DNA of 64,000 nt from positions 806,001 to 870,000 of the forward strand of contig OW818639.1 of the NCBI GenBank assembly GCA_942492795.1, written 5' to 3'. This document shows, in pieces, positions 6,813-15,161 of the stretch. The notes below the pieces were generated by a model. It was not told the origin of the DNA. It was given only the letters and a program-made list of their open reading frames with translations, and did not search any database. A program made the translations under genes and the position numbers. Positions within the stretch are counted from its first letter, which is position 1. Every line of letters begins with the position of its first letter. Source of the DNA: RGIG3178 sp942492795 (GTDB taxonomy: Bacteria > Bacillota > Clostridia > Christensenellales > QAND01).

Positions 6813-9545
6813 GTGACTTTTATATCAGCGCAGCAAGCTGCGGCCAAGTGGGGCATATCTAAAAGGCGCGTTCAAATTCTCTGCGCTGACCGGCGTATAC
6901 CAGATGCGATTCGTATAGGAAATATGTGGGTCGTTCCTGAGAACGCCCAAAAACCCATTGATGCCCGTGTTAAGGTTTCAGTGTCTACCAAGCGAAATCC
7001 TGCTAACCCCGTTAAGGCGTCTCGAAAATCTCTACGAGCAATTTCTTCGACTGCGTATCAGGCGGCGCGGTTGGATGAAACGCCTCCGTTCGAAGCTAAA
7101 AAAGCTATTATGGCGTTGCTTGCGTCTGAGTTACTAAATCACGTTTTGGGAGTGCTATCAGATGATGCAGCGGAGAAAATACTCGCATTGTTCGGTGCTA
7201 ATGTGCAGTTGTCATTGCCAGCGGCAGAAAGAATAAGAGGGCCGTTCAATAGTTTTCTCAACGAGCATCCATTCTGCTTTGATGATGCATTGTCTTGGGC
7301 GTATCAATACATTAATAAGCTCAGCAAAGACACGGGCTTGGAAGCCACGCAGTTCTTTACCGAAAAGTATATGATTACCGCCTTAGTAGATAGGTGTCAT
7401 ATAGAGAACGGAACCGGTAAAATACTTGACCCCGCGTGCGGTGGAGGGAACTTTCTGCTTTACGCTCTGGACTATCTCTGCGACAGCTCAAGGCTCCCGC
7501 CAAGGGCTGCTTTGCCAGATTACGTCCGTACGCAATTGCAGAGGCTCTATGGCTATGAACTCGACCCTACATTGGCGGTAATCGCAAGCGTGAATTTACG
7601 TGTTAAGGCACTATCAATACTCAAAGAACATGGCTGCGCCACAACCGTCGCCGACTTCTTTAATAGTATCCCAAATATTTATTATTCTGCCGAAGGCTAC
7701 TTTGAGGGTGCACTTGATGTTGAACCAAGCTCTCACCGTGTTATCAAAGCTGGAACGGAACAGGCAGACATACTTGTATCTGTTCTGGATTCGGCTGAAT
7801 ACATTTTTACCAATCCGCCGTTCCAAACGGTTAAGGGAATGGCTGATAAGCAAAAGACATTCTTAAAGGATAATTTCCCAAATGCTAAATGCGATATGTG
7901 CAACGCCTTTATAGAGTTCGTTCTTAGCGCCTTGGCGGACAATGGCATATGCGGAATGGTTACGCAAAACAGTTGGATGTACCTTGATAGCTTTGAGCAG
8001 CTGCGCGTGTCGCTGTTAGAGAAGTATTCAATGAAGTCCATCATTGAGCTCGGCTCAAATGCCTTTTACGACCTCAGCGGCGAAAAGGCCAATGTCGCTT
8101 TGCTTATCGCTCAAAAGACACGTCCAAATTCAGAAATATCCATTGAGACATATTCATTAAAACACCTCACCCAAGCTGAAACGGAGCGTCTACTGTCTTC
8201 GGGCAACGGCGTGGGCGACCATAGAGTGTCCATTAACCAACTTGAGGTGCTGAAGCGACCTGGCGCTCGGTTCGGAATGCTAGGTACAAGGCGAACACAG
8301 TTTTTGGAAAGTAGCTGTCCCACCTACGGCGAGTATGCGGTTCCTATGCAGGGAACATCAACGGGCGACTCGAAAACCCTTGTCGGCTACTTTTGGGAGC
8401 ATACCGGGGACGCTGATTGGCGTCCTGTCAGCAAGGGCGGCGGTTATTCCCGCTGGCTCGGTCTTAACAGCTACTCCGTTAAGTGGGGCAAGGACGGCGA
8501 GTTCATAAAGGATACACCCGGCTCTGCAATCAGAAACGCCAAATACTTTAATGAGACACACTTGGTATTCAGCGATACGGGAACGGCGGGCTTGAACGTC
8601 AGGCTCTTAAGGGAGGGGCAATTCTTTATTGCGTCAGGCCCCGGCATACGGGTTACGCAGGGAGACTATTTGTCACACATAGCTTTCCTGAACTCCCGTT
8701 TCGCCTCGTATTTTATACGTCTGCTTTCGCCGAAACTGACTATTGCCGCGGGGTACATCGCAAAGATTCCCGTCCTTGATGAATTGCTTTCGTCAGGAAC
8801 ATTAACCGAGTTTGCAAGAACCTGCATTGAACTGAAAAGGGACAGGCTATCCAAACGACCGATATACCTTGAGTTTGAACCGCTTACTGACATTGGCGAG
8901 CTTACAACTGTAGACGAACAGGCTCTGCTTTGGTTCCTTAAAGATATGGAGGATGAGTGGCTGCAACTGTGCGCCGAAAAAGAAATCGACAGGCGTATAC
9001 TTGACGCCTTTGACTTGACCGATAACGATAGAGAGAACCTTAACGCTCAAGTAGGATGCCATGCGCTCGACATCGGTGGCAGCAAGCCGCTGTCAGTTAA
9101 TGAGCTTGACGGAGCTATTAGCGAATTGTTGTCCGCCAATTGCATATTCAACAGAACGCGCTCTGATAAGAACCATCTCGGCTGCGACGGAGTGTTGGAG
9201 TATTTAGCTCACAAGAATGATGTTTCCCCAAACAAGATTTACCGCACCATATTAAAAAACGTTCAGGGCTTTCAGAAAACACTCGCAAAGTACAAAGATG
9301 CGTACATTCACAATGTGGTGCTTTCCGCTATAGGGTACTCTGCTGAAACGCTCCCGACGGAGCTTTCTAAAAACAAGTTGTTGGAGGAAATTTCGGTTAG
9401 GTATCCGAGCCTGATAAGCGATCTTGACACAATAGGCAGGTGGGTAAAAGATAAACTAACAATATATCATAAAGTGGCATTTTTTGACACACCGCTAATT
9501 TATTACTCCACGGAACGTAATGCCGTGGGATTACTAAGGGGATAG
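6813..9545 (+). CDS. N6-adenine DNA methyltransferase, Eco57I-like, with N-terminal helix-turn-helix
   Basis: 910 residues from GTG 6813, with TGAGGTG upstream. Residues ~1-50 form an excisionase/MerR-like winged helix (AQQAAAKWGISKRRVQILCA, then GNMWVVPE). Catalytic motif I is DPACGGGNF (D206) and motif IV is NPPF (334-337), the signature of gamma-class adenine methyltransferases. The C-terminal half (after ~450) should hold a target-recognition region (GPGIRVTQGDYLSHIAFLNS, then KIPVLDELL). No nuclease motif was seen in it. Stop and next start are 2 bases apart, so the two methyltransferases are translationally coupled. It would protect host DNA against the nuclease encoded convergently at 11855-13090. 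The DNA looks more AT-rich than the flanks, in keeping with acquisition. Confidence 0.85.
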   Translation: MTFISAQQAAAKWGISKRRVQILCADRRIPDAIRIGNMWVVPENAQKPIDARVKVSVSTKRNPANPVKASRKSLRAISSTAYQAARLDETPPFEAKKAIMALLASELLNHVLGVLSDDAAEKILALFGANVQLSLPAAERIRGPFNSFLNEHPFCFDDALSWAYQYINKLSKDTGLEATQFFTEKYMITALVDRCHIENGTGKILDPACGGGNFLLYALDYLCDSSRLPPRAALPDYVRTQLQRLYGYELDPTLAVIASVNLRVKALSILKEHGCATTVADFFNSIPNIYYSAEGYFEGALDVEPSSHRVIKAGTEQADILVSVLDSAEYIFTNPPFQTVKGMADKQKTFLKDNFPNAKCDMCNAFIEFVLSALADNGICGMVTQNSWMYLDSFEQLRVSLLEKYSMKSIIELGSNAFYDLSGEKANVALLIAQKTRPNSEISIETYSLKHLTQAETERLLSSGNGVGDHRVSINQLEVLKRPGARFGMLGTRRTQFLESSCPTYGEYAVPMQGTSTGDSKTLVGYFWEHTGDADWRPVSKGGGYSRWLGLNSYSVKWGKDGEFIKDTPGSAIRNAKYFNETHLVFSDTGTAGLNVRLLREGQFFIASGPGIRVTQGDYLSHIAFLNSRFASYFIRLLSPKLTIAAGYIAKIPVLDELLSSGTLTEFARTCIELKRDRLSKRPIYLEFEPLTDIGELTTVDEQALLWFLKDMEDEWLQLCAEKEIDRRILDAFDLTDNDRENLNAQVGCHALDIGGSKPLSVNELDGAISELLSANCIFNRTRSDKNHLGCDGVLEYLAHKNDVSPNKIYRTILKNVQGFQKTLAKYKDAYIHNVVLSAIGYSAETLPTELSKNKLLEEISVRYPSLISDLDTIGRWVKDKLTIYHKVAFFDTPLIYYSTERNAVGLLRG

Positions 9546-9547
9546 GT

Positions 9548-11845
9548 ATGAGGCAAACAGACGACGTGATATGCTTTATTACGAATATACTAAAAGGCAT
9601 TTTCAATGGGAATTATACGGATGTTCCGAAGGTTCAGCTTTACTGCCACTATACGGAGAGCATCCTTATATCGCTCCTTAACGCCAAGCGGCTAAGACTG
9701 CTGAAAGGTGATAGTTTGACGGCTCTTAATAAGATGGCTGAACTCGGATTACTTTCAGCCGACATTCCGATCTTTTATAAAGAACACAGAAAGCTTATTG
9801 AACGCGAGCCGCAAATGGATTGGTTTTCCGATTGGAACAACGCTTACTCTATACACGAGGGGCTGTTAAGCCGCGAACTCAATATTTCCGAAAAGAACGT
9901 CTGGTTTTCGGCGGACAAGGTCTCCCGCGATAATACTGGGTCGTATTACACGCCTAGCGAACTTGCGCTTGAGGTTGTGCGTGAGGCTATTAAGAAATAC
10001 CTGGACGCAAATGGCATCAGCCGCGAAACGGGCGCGGCTCGGTTATTGGCAAAGGCGAAGTTCGCTGACTTGTCGTGCGGCTGCGGAGAGTTTATAAAAA
10101 CCGTTAGGTCAGAATTACTTGAACGGTACTGTATCGAACCCGAAAAGGTCTGCCTAAATATTTACGGAATAGATATTGATCCTATCGCTCTGCAGATTAC
10201 TATATGCGATTTATTGGAACTCGCGTCTCAGGATAGTTGGCGTGAGATTATAAGTCATTTTGTATTAGGCAATCCGCTGATTGACCAACCCGATGAAAAG
10301 AACTTGGACATTAAGACCCGCCTATTTGCGACCGGACGTTTCTATAATTCCGATATGGGCATTAACATTAACCGCTTGTTTGCCGATGCCTCTATTGACA
10401 TAGTGGTCGGAAACCCGCCGTGGGAAAAAGTCAGGTTTGAGGAACGTAAGTTCTTTAAGCCGATAGCGCCGGAAATTTCAGCGATTTCACAGAAAAACAA
10501 ACGGCAAACCGCGATTGAGAAATTGAAGGTTCAAGCTCCGAGCTGTTACGAGTGGTATAGGCAGGTGTCCGAAGACTACACCAATTTCAGAAACGAGGCA
10601 AAAAATCATCCTTTTATAAGCAGGTCCTTAAACGGGGAACTCAACACCTACGTTCTTTTCACTGAACTGTCGCTTAATATCATTGACGATAACGGCGTCC
10701 TGACCTTGCTTGTAAAGAGCGCGATAGCAACCTCCCCAGCAAACAAACCGTTTTTCACACAAATAACCAAGCAGAAGAAGCTTGCGGCTATCTGCCTTTT
10801 CAACAATTCGCTCCACATCTTCGATATCGATTCAAGGGAGCAGTTTTGCGTAATCACCTGTGCGAAAAAAGCCAGCCTAACATTTGAGCTTATTGCCGGA
10901 GCAACCAAGGTTGAGGAACTTCATTCTGCGGAACGGCTTTCTTTGATCGCAAAGGATTTGAGCGTTATCAACCCGTACACTCAGATGCTCCCGAACATAG
11001 CTAAGAACGCGGACATTCAAATCCTGCTGACCGCGCACAAGAGGCTGCCGCTGTTTGATGCCGTTTACCCTGAGTGCCATTACGGGCGTCTTGTGCATCT
11101 TACATCCCACGCGCATTATATCGACACCGTATTGACAGACGGCAACGTGCCTATTTACGAGGGCAAGTTCATAGAACGGTATGATGCAAGGTTTGCCACC
11201 TTTGCAGGTTTACATGACGCTCAGAAATATTCGGCTAAAGCACACGCTAAAAAGAACATATTGACGGACGGGGAAAAACCTCTCCCTGAATGCCGGTATT
11301 TTATCCAGAAGGAGTTCTGGGGCAAAATCAGTGCGAACTACTCTGAGCCGTATATGCTCTGTTGGCGAAGCTTGACATCGCCGACAAACGCAAGAACCAC
11401 GCTCGCGATGGTATTGCCGACAACCCCAACCTGCCAATCGATACAGTTTTTGCAGACGGACAGTGTTACGGATTTGCTGATGATGCTTGCTCTTTTCAAT
11501 TCAAAGCCTTTTGACTATCTTGTGCGTCTGAAAATGCCGGGAATAGATTTAACACAAAGCGTGATTAGGCAAATTCCGGTGCCGAATAGGGATGTCTATC
11601 AACGGCGAATGCTGTATTCAAGTGCTGAGCTCACCCTTGAAAGTCATATCCTTGTACGCGTATCGGCAATCCTGGCGCAAGAGCCGATGGTATCGTCAAT
11701 ATTACAAGGATTGGAGCTGATGTCTGTGATTATGCAAAAAAAGCCAAAGCCAACCCTTGAAAAAGAGCTGGATGACTTGTTCTTCATAGCTTACGGATTT
11801 TCGGATACAGAAAATCAGGAAATACGAAACAGTTTTAAAAAGTAG
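9548..11845 (+). CDS. Second N6-adenine DNA methyltransferase, distantly related to the first
   Basis: 765 residues from ATG 9548, immediately after the stop of the first methyltransferase. It carries the GSYYTP entry motif (~residue 131-136), motif I in the unusual form DLSCGCGEF (D174) and motif IV NPPW (289-292). The C-terminal half contains a typical target-recognition layout (SLTSPTNARTTLAMVLPT, then FNSKPFDYLVRLKMPG and IRQIPVPN). It is not a simple duplicate of its neighbour: length, N-terminus and motif I differ. Two different adenine methyltransferases in one operon usually mean that each modifies one strand of an asymmetric site. The motif I change (C-G-C-G in place of C-G-G/S-G) leaves the acid and glycine scaffold intact, so activity is likely but not certain. 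Confidence 0.8.
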   Translation: MRQTDDVICFITNILKGIFNGNYTDVPKVQLYCHYTESILISLLNAKRLRLLKGDSLTALNKMAELGLLSADIPIFYKEHRKLIEREPQMDWFSDWNNAYSIHEGLLSRELNISEKNVWFSADKVSRDNTGSYYTPSELALEVVREAIKKYLDANGISRETGAARLLAKAKFADLSCGCGEFIKTVRSELLERYCIEPEKVCLNIYGIDIDPIALQITICDLLELASQDSWREIISHFVLGNPLIDQPDEKNLDIKTRLFATGRFYNSDMGININRLFADASIDIVVGNPPWEKVRFEERKFFKPIAPEISAISQKNKRQTAIEKLKVQAPSCYEWYRQVSEDYTNFRNEAKNHPFISRSLNGELNTYVLFTELSLNIIDDNGVLTLLVKSAIATSPANKPFFTQITKQKKLAAICLFNNSLHIFDIDSREQFCVITCAKKASLTFELIAGATKVEELHSAERLSLIAKDLSVINPYTQMLPNIAKNADIQILLTAHKRLPLFDAVYPECHYGRLVHLTSHAHYIDTVLTDGNVPIYEGKFIERYDARFATFAGLHDAQKYSAKAHAKKNILTDGEKPLPECRYFIQKEFWGKISANYSEPYMLCWRSLTSPTNARTTLAMVLPTTPTCQSIQFLQTDSVTDLLMMLALFNSKPFDYLVRLKMPGIDLTQSVIRQIPVPNRDVYQRRMLYSSAELTLESHILVRVSAILAQEPMVSSILQGLELMSVIMQKKPKPTLEKELDDLFFIAYGFSDTENQEIRNSFKK

Positions 11846-11854
11846 ATAGCACAC

Positions 11855-13090
11855 TTAGAGTAATCCGTATTCTTTGGAATCATGGCCTAAACCGTTATGG
11901 GCTACAACATAGCTTGCTGCTCGACAGGTAGGCAGGTCTTCGGGTTCCAAAACAGAGAAGCTGTAATAGTCGGTGCGTATTTTCTCAAAGACAAGGATTT
12001 TGTTGACGAGCCAGCCGGTTCCGTTAATCGAGTGGATTTTAACTCCACCCGCGCTTTCGCCTTTAAGCTGAATGCGCCAAGAGCCGTTATCGGTAGCAAA
12101 CTTTATTGTACAAGTCGAGTAATCGACGCCGTTATAGTTTACGGTAATGTCTTTGACGACCGTCGTGTCTTCCGGTTGGATATCGAAGAAGGCTACACTG
12201 CCAAGGATTATGTTCTGGTTATCCGTTTCATAGCGGCTGTTGACGCCGCTGCCGTTGATGATGTTTCCTAATTTTGAAAGGTCGAGAATGTTTCGAGAGC
12301 CACCTGTCAGCCTTCGCGTTTCAAACCATATACGCTCGCTGGCGTTCGTAGCCTCTATAACGTGGGCGGCTCGGACGGTTTCGCCCCTTCTGACCTGCAC
12401 CGGGCTGCCCGCCGGACGAGCCGCGAGTTCGCCACCTTGTATTCTCGGTAGACCAGCTCTCCTTTGGCGACCGAACAGAGTATCACGCCCTGAAAGAGCA
12501 CGTCTTGCTCTTTCCTCATTCTGTTCGATACGCTGCCTGACCTCACGGATTACATACCCTGCGCGTTCAAGTTCGACGATATCGCCCTCGTTCTCTATAC
12601 GGAGAGAGCATTCATAATCAGGATTCGTATAGTTAGCAATTAAAGCGGCAAATGGCGTATAAAGTTCGTCATACTCAGGAGTTCCAAAAGCATAGTCTTT
12701 GCTTTGGCAGCTCTCGAAGTTTGTCCACAAACCGCCTCCGGTAAGGTTGTTTGAGCCGACCGCTATCCAGATACCCGTGTCGCTCTCCAACAGGTACACT
12801 TTAGAATGGAATGTTGTCGCGCTGTCCTTGGAATGGACTACATACAATGTATCGCAAAGCGGCAAAAGGTTCTGTAACGCTTCGTAGGTTGTGCCTTGAA
12901 TATCAACGCCAACGAAGATTTGAATATTGCCGCCCCTCGCCTTAAAGCGTTCCAGTGCTGGCTTCAAGCGCAGAACACCGCTGTTTCTTGCGAATGCGGC
13001 TAAGATAGTCAAGCGGTTATAATTTTCTTGCAGTTTCGTAAGTAGTATTTCGCCAAGCTGCCCGTTATATGGTTGGTTGATTAGCGACAC
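11855..13090 (-). CDS. PLD-superfamily restriction endonuclease (NgoFVII/BfiI-like)
   Basis: 411 residues from GTG at 13090 (minus), with AAGGGAG upstream. The N-terminal ~170 residues hold one phospholipase-D active-site half: H95-S-K97 with GSNN at 112-115 (HxK...GSxN), as in dimeric nucleases of the BfiI/NgoFVII type that cut DNA without metal. The middle is Arg/Glu-rich. The C-terminal ~150 residues are beta-rich (NIINGSGVNSRYETDNQNII, then SWRIQLKGESAGG and LVNKILVFEK) and could be the DNA-recognition domain, as the B3-like domain is in BfiI. It converges on the two methyltransferase genes with only 9 bases between stop codons. This arrangement supports a restriction role rather than lipid metabolism. 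Cleavage site and cofactor need cannot be inferred. Confidence 0.75.
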   Translation of the reverse strand: MSLINQPYNGQLGEILLTKLQENYNRLTILAAFARNSGVLRLKPALERFKARGGNIQIFVGVDIQGTTYEALQNLLPLCDTLYVVHSKDSATTFHSKVYLLESDTGIWIAVGSNNLTGGGLWTNFESCQSKDYAFGTPEYDELYTPFAALIANYTNPDYECSLRIENEGDIVELERAGYVIREVRQRIEQNEERARRALSGRDTLFGRQRRAGLPRIQGGELAARPAGSPVQVRRGETVRAAHVIEATNASERIWFETRRLTGGSRNILDLSKLGNIINGSGVNSRYETDNQNIILGSVAFFDIQPEDTTVVKDITVNYNGVDYSTCTIKFATDNGSWRIQLKGESAGGVKIHSINGTGWLVNKILVFEKIRTDYYSFSVLEPEDLPTCRAASYVVAHNGLGHDSKEYGLL

Positions 13091-13346
13091 ACGACACGAC
13101 TCCCTTCAATACAGAAACGTACCTATTGATAATAATATATTTTATCATAGCCAATTGTTGGATACAATCCAGTCCATTGAATATTGAAAAGAACGTCATA
13201 TTTTCATGGTACCTGTTTTTCAAATATCTATTATTATATTGAGTCATACTCCCTTGTTCACCGAGCTTGTCGCTCCCTTTTTCGCCCACAGGGCGCGGTC
13301 GCTATCGGCTCCTTTCGGGTTCAAATCCCTCCTTTTATCAGCACAA

Positions 13347-13389
13347 AAAAACGAAAGGACACCATATAGGTATCCTTTCGTTTTTGGCG
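13347..13389. repeat. 43-bp hairpin repeat, copy 2
   Basis: Identical to 6659-6701. On the minus strand it lies directly after the CCA-like end of the unit at 13386-13563 and has a T-run, so it can terminate that unit's transcript. It closes the truncated unit that adjoins the restriction locus. Confidence 0.9.
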
Positions 13390-13565
13390 GAGAAGGAGGG
13401 ATTTCCGGCGCATTCGCGCCTGTTTCGCGGTTCACAATGGTCGTCTGTCGTCGCTGCCGCTTGTCGACTCCCTTGTTCACCGAACCTCCAGTTCGCTTCT
13501 TCGTCCGCTGGACGCGCTCACTTTCGGTTCCTCCCGGGTTCAAATCCCTCCTTTTATCAACACAA

Positions 13566-13608
13566 AAAAACGAAAGGACACCATATAGGTATCCTTTCGT
13601 TTTTGGCG
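13566..13608. repeat. 43-bp hairpin repeat, copy 3
   Basis: Identical to copies 1 and 2. It separates the array unit at 13386-13563 from the one at 13605-13782 and works as an intrinsic terminator on the minus strand. Confidence 0.9.
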
Positions 13609-13783
13609 GAGAAGGAGGGATTTACGATGCTTCGCATCTGTTTCGCGGTTCACAATGGTCGTCTGTCGTCGCTGCCGCTTGTCAGACTCCCTTGTTCACC
13701 GAACCTCCAGTTCGCTTCTTCGTCCACTGGACGCGCTCACTTTCGGTTCCTTTCGGGTTCAAATCCCTCCTTCTTTCCTAAAC

Positions 13784-13823
13784 AAAAAAATAAGAGACCA
13801 CATAAAGTAGTCTCTTATTTTTT
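13784..13823 (-). terminator. Array terminator hairpin of different sequence
   Basis: AATAAGAGAC...GTCTCTTATT flanked by A- and T-runs. It has the same position relative to its unit as the 43-bp hairpins, but an unrelated stem sequence. Confidence 0.75.
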
Positions 13824-14006
13824 GGCGGAGAAGGAGGGATTTACGATGCTGCGCATCTGTTTCGCGGTTCGCTCTGTGTTCAGCCTACGCTTCCGCTTGG
13901 CTTCACATCAGGCTCACCAAGCCTCCGCCTCGCTGTATCCTCCACAGGAGGCGCTCGGCTACGGCTCCTCCCGGGTTCAAATCCCTCCTTCAACGACGAC
14001 GACGCC

Positions 14007-14042
14007 AAAAAAGAAACCACCCGAATGGGTGGTCACTTTTTT
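14007..14042 (-). terminator. Terminator downstream of tRNA-Ser(GCU)
   Basis: On the minus strand GACCACCC pairs with GGGTGGTTTC, followed by TTTTTT. It comes straight after the encoded CCA of the tRNA and is the normal end of that transcript. Confidence 0.8.
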
Positions 14043-14133
14043 GGCGGAGAAGGAGGGATTTGAACCCTCGCTGCGATACACTCGCACTACACCCTTAGCA
14101 GGGGCGCCCCTTCGGCCACTTGGGTACTTCTCC
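14042..14133 (-). tRNA. tRNA-Ser (anticodon GCU), CCA encoded
   Basis: The minus strand folds into a class II tRNA. Acceptor GGAGAAG pairs with the matching 3' strand, the D-arm lies in CCCAAGTGGCCGAAGGG, the anticodon loop is CTGCTAA (anticodon GCT), a long variable arm follows (TGTAGTGCGAGTGTATCGCA), and the T-arm contains GGGTTCAAATCCC. The discriminator is G and CCA is encoded. Its last 20 bases are copied at the end of every unit of the adjacent array. Confidence 0.95.
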
Positions 14134-14146
14134 AAGCCGAAAATAT

Positions 14147-14235
14147 TGGCGGAGAGAGAGGGATTCGAACCCACGGTGCCTTGCGGCATCACTAGTTTTC
14201 AAGACTAGCTCCATAAACCACTCGGACATCTCTCC
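14147..14235 (-). tRNA. tRNA-Ser (anticodon UGA), CCA encoded
   Basis: Class II tRNA on the minus strand: acceptor GGAGAGA, D-arm around TGTCCGAGTGGTTTATGGA, anticodon loop CTTGAAA (anticodon TGA), a long variable arm (GATGCCGCAAGGCACC), T-arm GGGTTCGAATCCC, then G and CCA. It lies 13 bases upstream of tRNA-Ser(GCU), so the two are probably co-transcribed. Confidence 0.95.
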
Positions 14236-14360
14236 AATATGAACTTGAACGCTTCAGTAGTATAGCAAAAAAGCCTTGGGGCGTCAACGTTGTAAAAGGA
14301 AATTTCACGTTGCGCACCCAAGGCAAAGAGACTATTGCGGCAGTGCCTTATCAAACATGC

Positions 14361-14927
14361 TTACTTTTCATAATACGATACGGTGCCTGCCCTGCGGGGA
14401 CGTTTGTTGCCGCCCGCGGTCGGTTTGCCCAGCGTGATGAAATTCAGAGGCTGGTACCCTTCCGGGATAGGCAGGGTGGAGAGGATCTCATTGGCGCTGT
14501 CGCTTCCGAACCATGGCGTCAGTCGGCCGATATAGCACGATCCGATGCCCAGCGAATGAGCCGCCAGCATGATGTTCATCGACGCCAGCGCGCTGTCGAT
14601 ATTTCCCCAGTGATGCGACGTTTCCCACGATACCAGAATAACGCAGGGTGCGTGCTGCAAAATGTGGTGTCTCGGGTCAGCCCCCTGCTGCGTGCCGAAC
14701 GTCGCGTGGTTGCGTACAAGATACTGTTTTCCGACTTCGCTGATCTTGTCGATCAATTCCTTATCCTGGATGACGGTGAAATGCCACGGCTGGTAATTGC
14801 TTGCGCTGGGCGCCCAGATGCCCGCCTCCAGAATGGTTTCAAGCGTTTCCCGATCCAGCGGCGACGGATCGAAGTCGCGCAGCGACCTGCGTTCAAAAAT
14901 AGCCTGGAGTACCGGATTGGTTAACAT
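14361..14927 (-). CDS. Nitroreductase-family flavoprotein
   Basis: 188 residues from ATG at 14927 (minus) after AAAGGAGG. The N-terminal AIFERRSLRDFDPSPL holds the FMN-binding RRSxRxF motif, and EAGIWAPSASNYQPWHF is the second flavin-binding segment. MLAAHSLGIGSCYIGRL and the C-terminal ITLGKP complete the fold. The enzyme should be a homodimeric FMN-dependent NAD(P)H oxidoreductase acting on nitro compounds, quinones or an unknown metabolite in the cytoplasm. It is a single gene between the tRNA pair and radC, transcribed away from radC. Confidence 0.85.
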   Translation of the reverse strand: MLTNPVLQAIFERRSLRDFDPSPLDRETLETILEAGIWAPSASNYQPWHFTVIQDKELIDKISEVGKQYLVRNHATFGTQQGADPRHHILQHAPCVILVSWETSHHWGNIDSALASMNIMLAAHSLGIGSCYIGRLTPWFGSDSANEILSTLPIPEGYQPLNFITLGKPTAGGNKRPRRAGTVSYYEK

Positions 14928-15091
14928 GATATGGCCTCCTTTATAACGGGCTGAAACACCCGAAAATTTATCGCAACCGCGGGTTGTCTTGCCGATTCGC
15001 GCGGATTTGGATCATGCGAGGCTTAAAGTATACGATAAACTGCGCGCTCCGCCATGCTTTAATTATAGTGTTGTTGCGATGCCAATGCAAC

Positions 15092-15128
15092 ACGAAACCT
15101 TGCGGAACAAAGGTTTCGTTGTTATGAT
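15092..15128 (+). promoter_or_regulatory. Promoter of radC with an embedded 10-bp inverted repeat
   Basis: TTGCGG (15100-15105), 17 bases and TATGAT (15123-15128). ACGAAACCTT (15092-15101) and AAGGTTTCGT (15110-15119) are perfect inverted copies around an 8-base gap; they cover the -35 edge and the spacer. This is operator-like, or a hairpin shared with the divergent nitroreductase leader. Confidence 0.6.
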
Positions 15129-15161
15129 GGGGGCAGACAAAACCGCGGGGATGGTGAGGGA

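Larger units (their letters stand above)
13248..14006 (-). repeat. Tandem array of tRNA-Ser-tailed units separated by terminator hairpins
   Basis: Three full units (about 13386-13563, 13605-13782 and 13823-14000) and one truncated unit (13248-13345) lie in direct repeat. Read on the minus strand, each full unit begins with GGAGGGATTTGAACCC and ends with AAATCCCTCCTTCTCCGCCA, the last 20 bases of the neighbouring tRNA-Ser(GCU) including CCA; a T-run terminator hairpin follows. The two ends can pair through 10-13 bases. Internal stems vary with compensation. One stem is CGCCC/GGGCG at 13283, CGTCC/GGACG at 13502 and 13721, and CCTCC/GGAGG at 13939. Another is GGCGC/GCGCC at 13407 versus GATGC/GCATC at 13626 and 13845. 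No real protein is encoded here. This accounts for the gene-free stretch 13091-14041. Confidence 0.8.

Noticed and set aside
6813..13090. BREX or DISARM system
   Set aside because: Large methyltransferases and a PLD protein are shared features, but no helicase, BrxC/PglZ or DUF1998 gene is present between the flanking repeats.
13206..14208. Long open frames with EKEGFEPS-like peptides
   Set aside because: They are reverse translations of tRNA-Ser 3' ends and array units, a well-known false-gene pattern.
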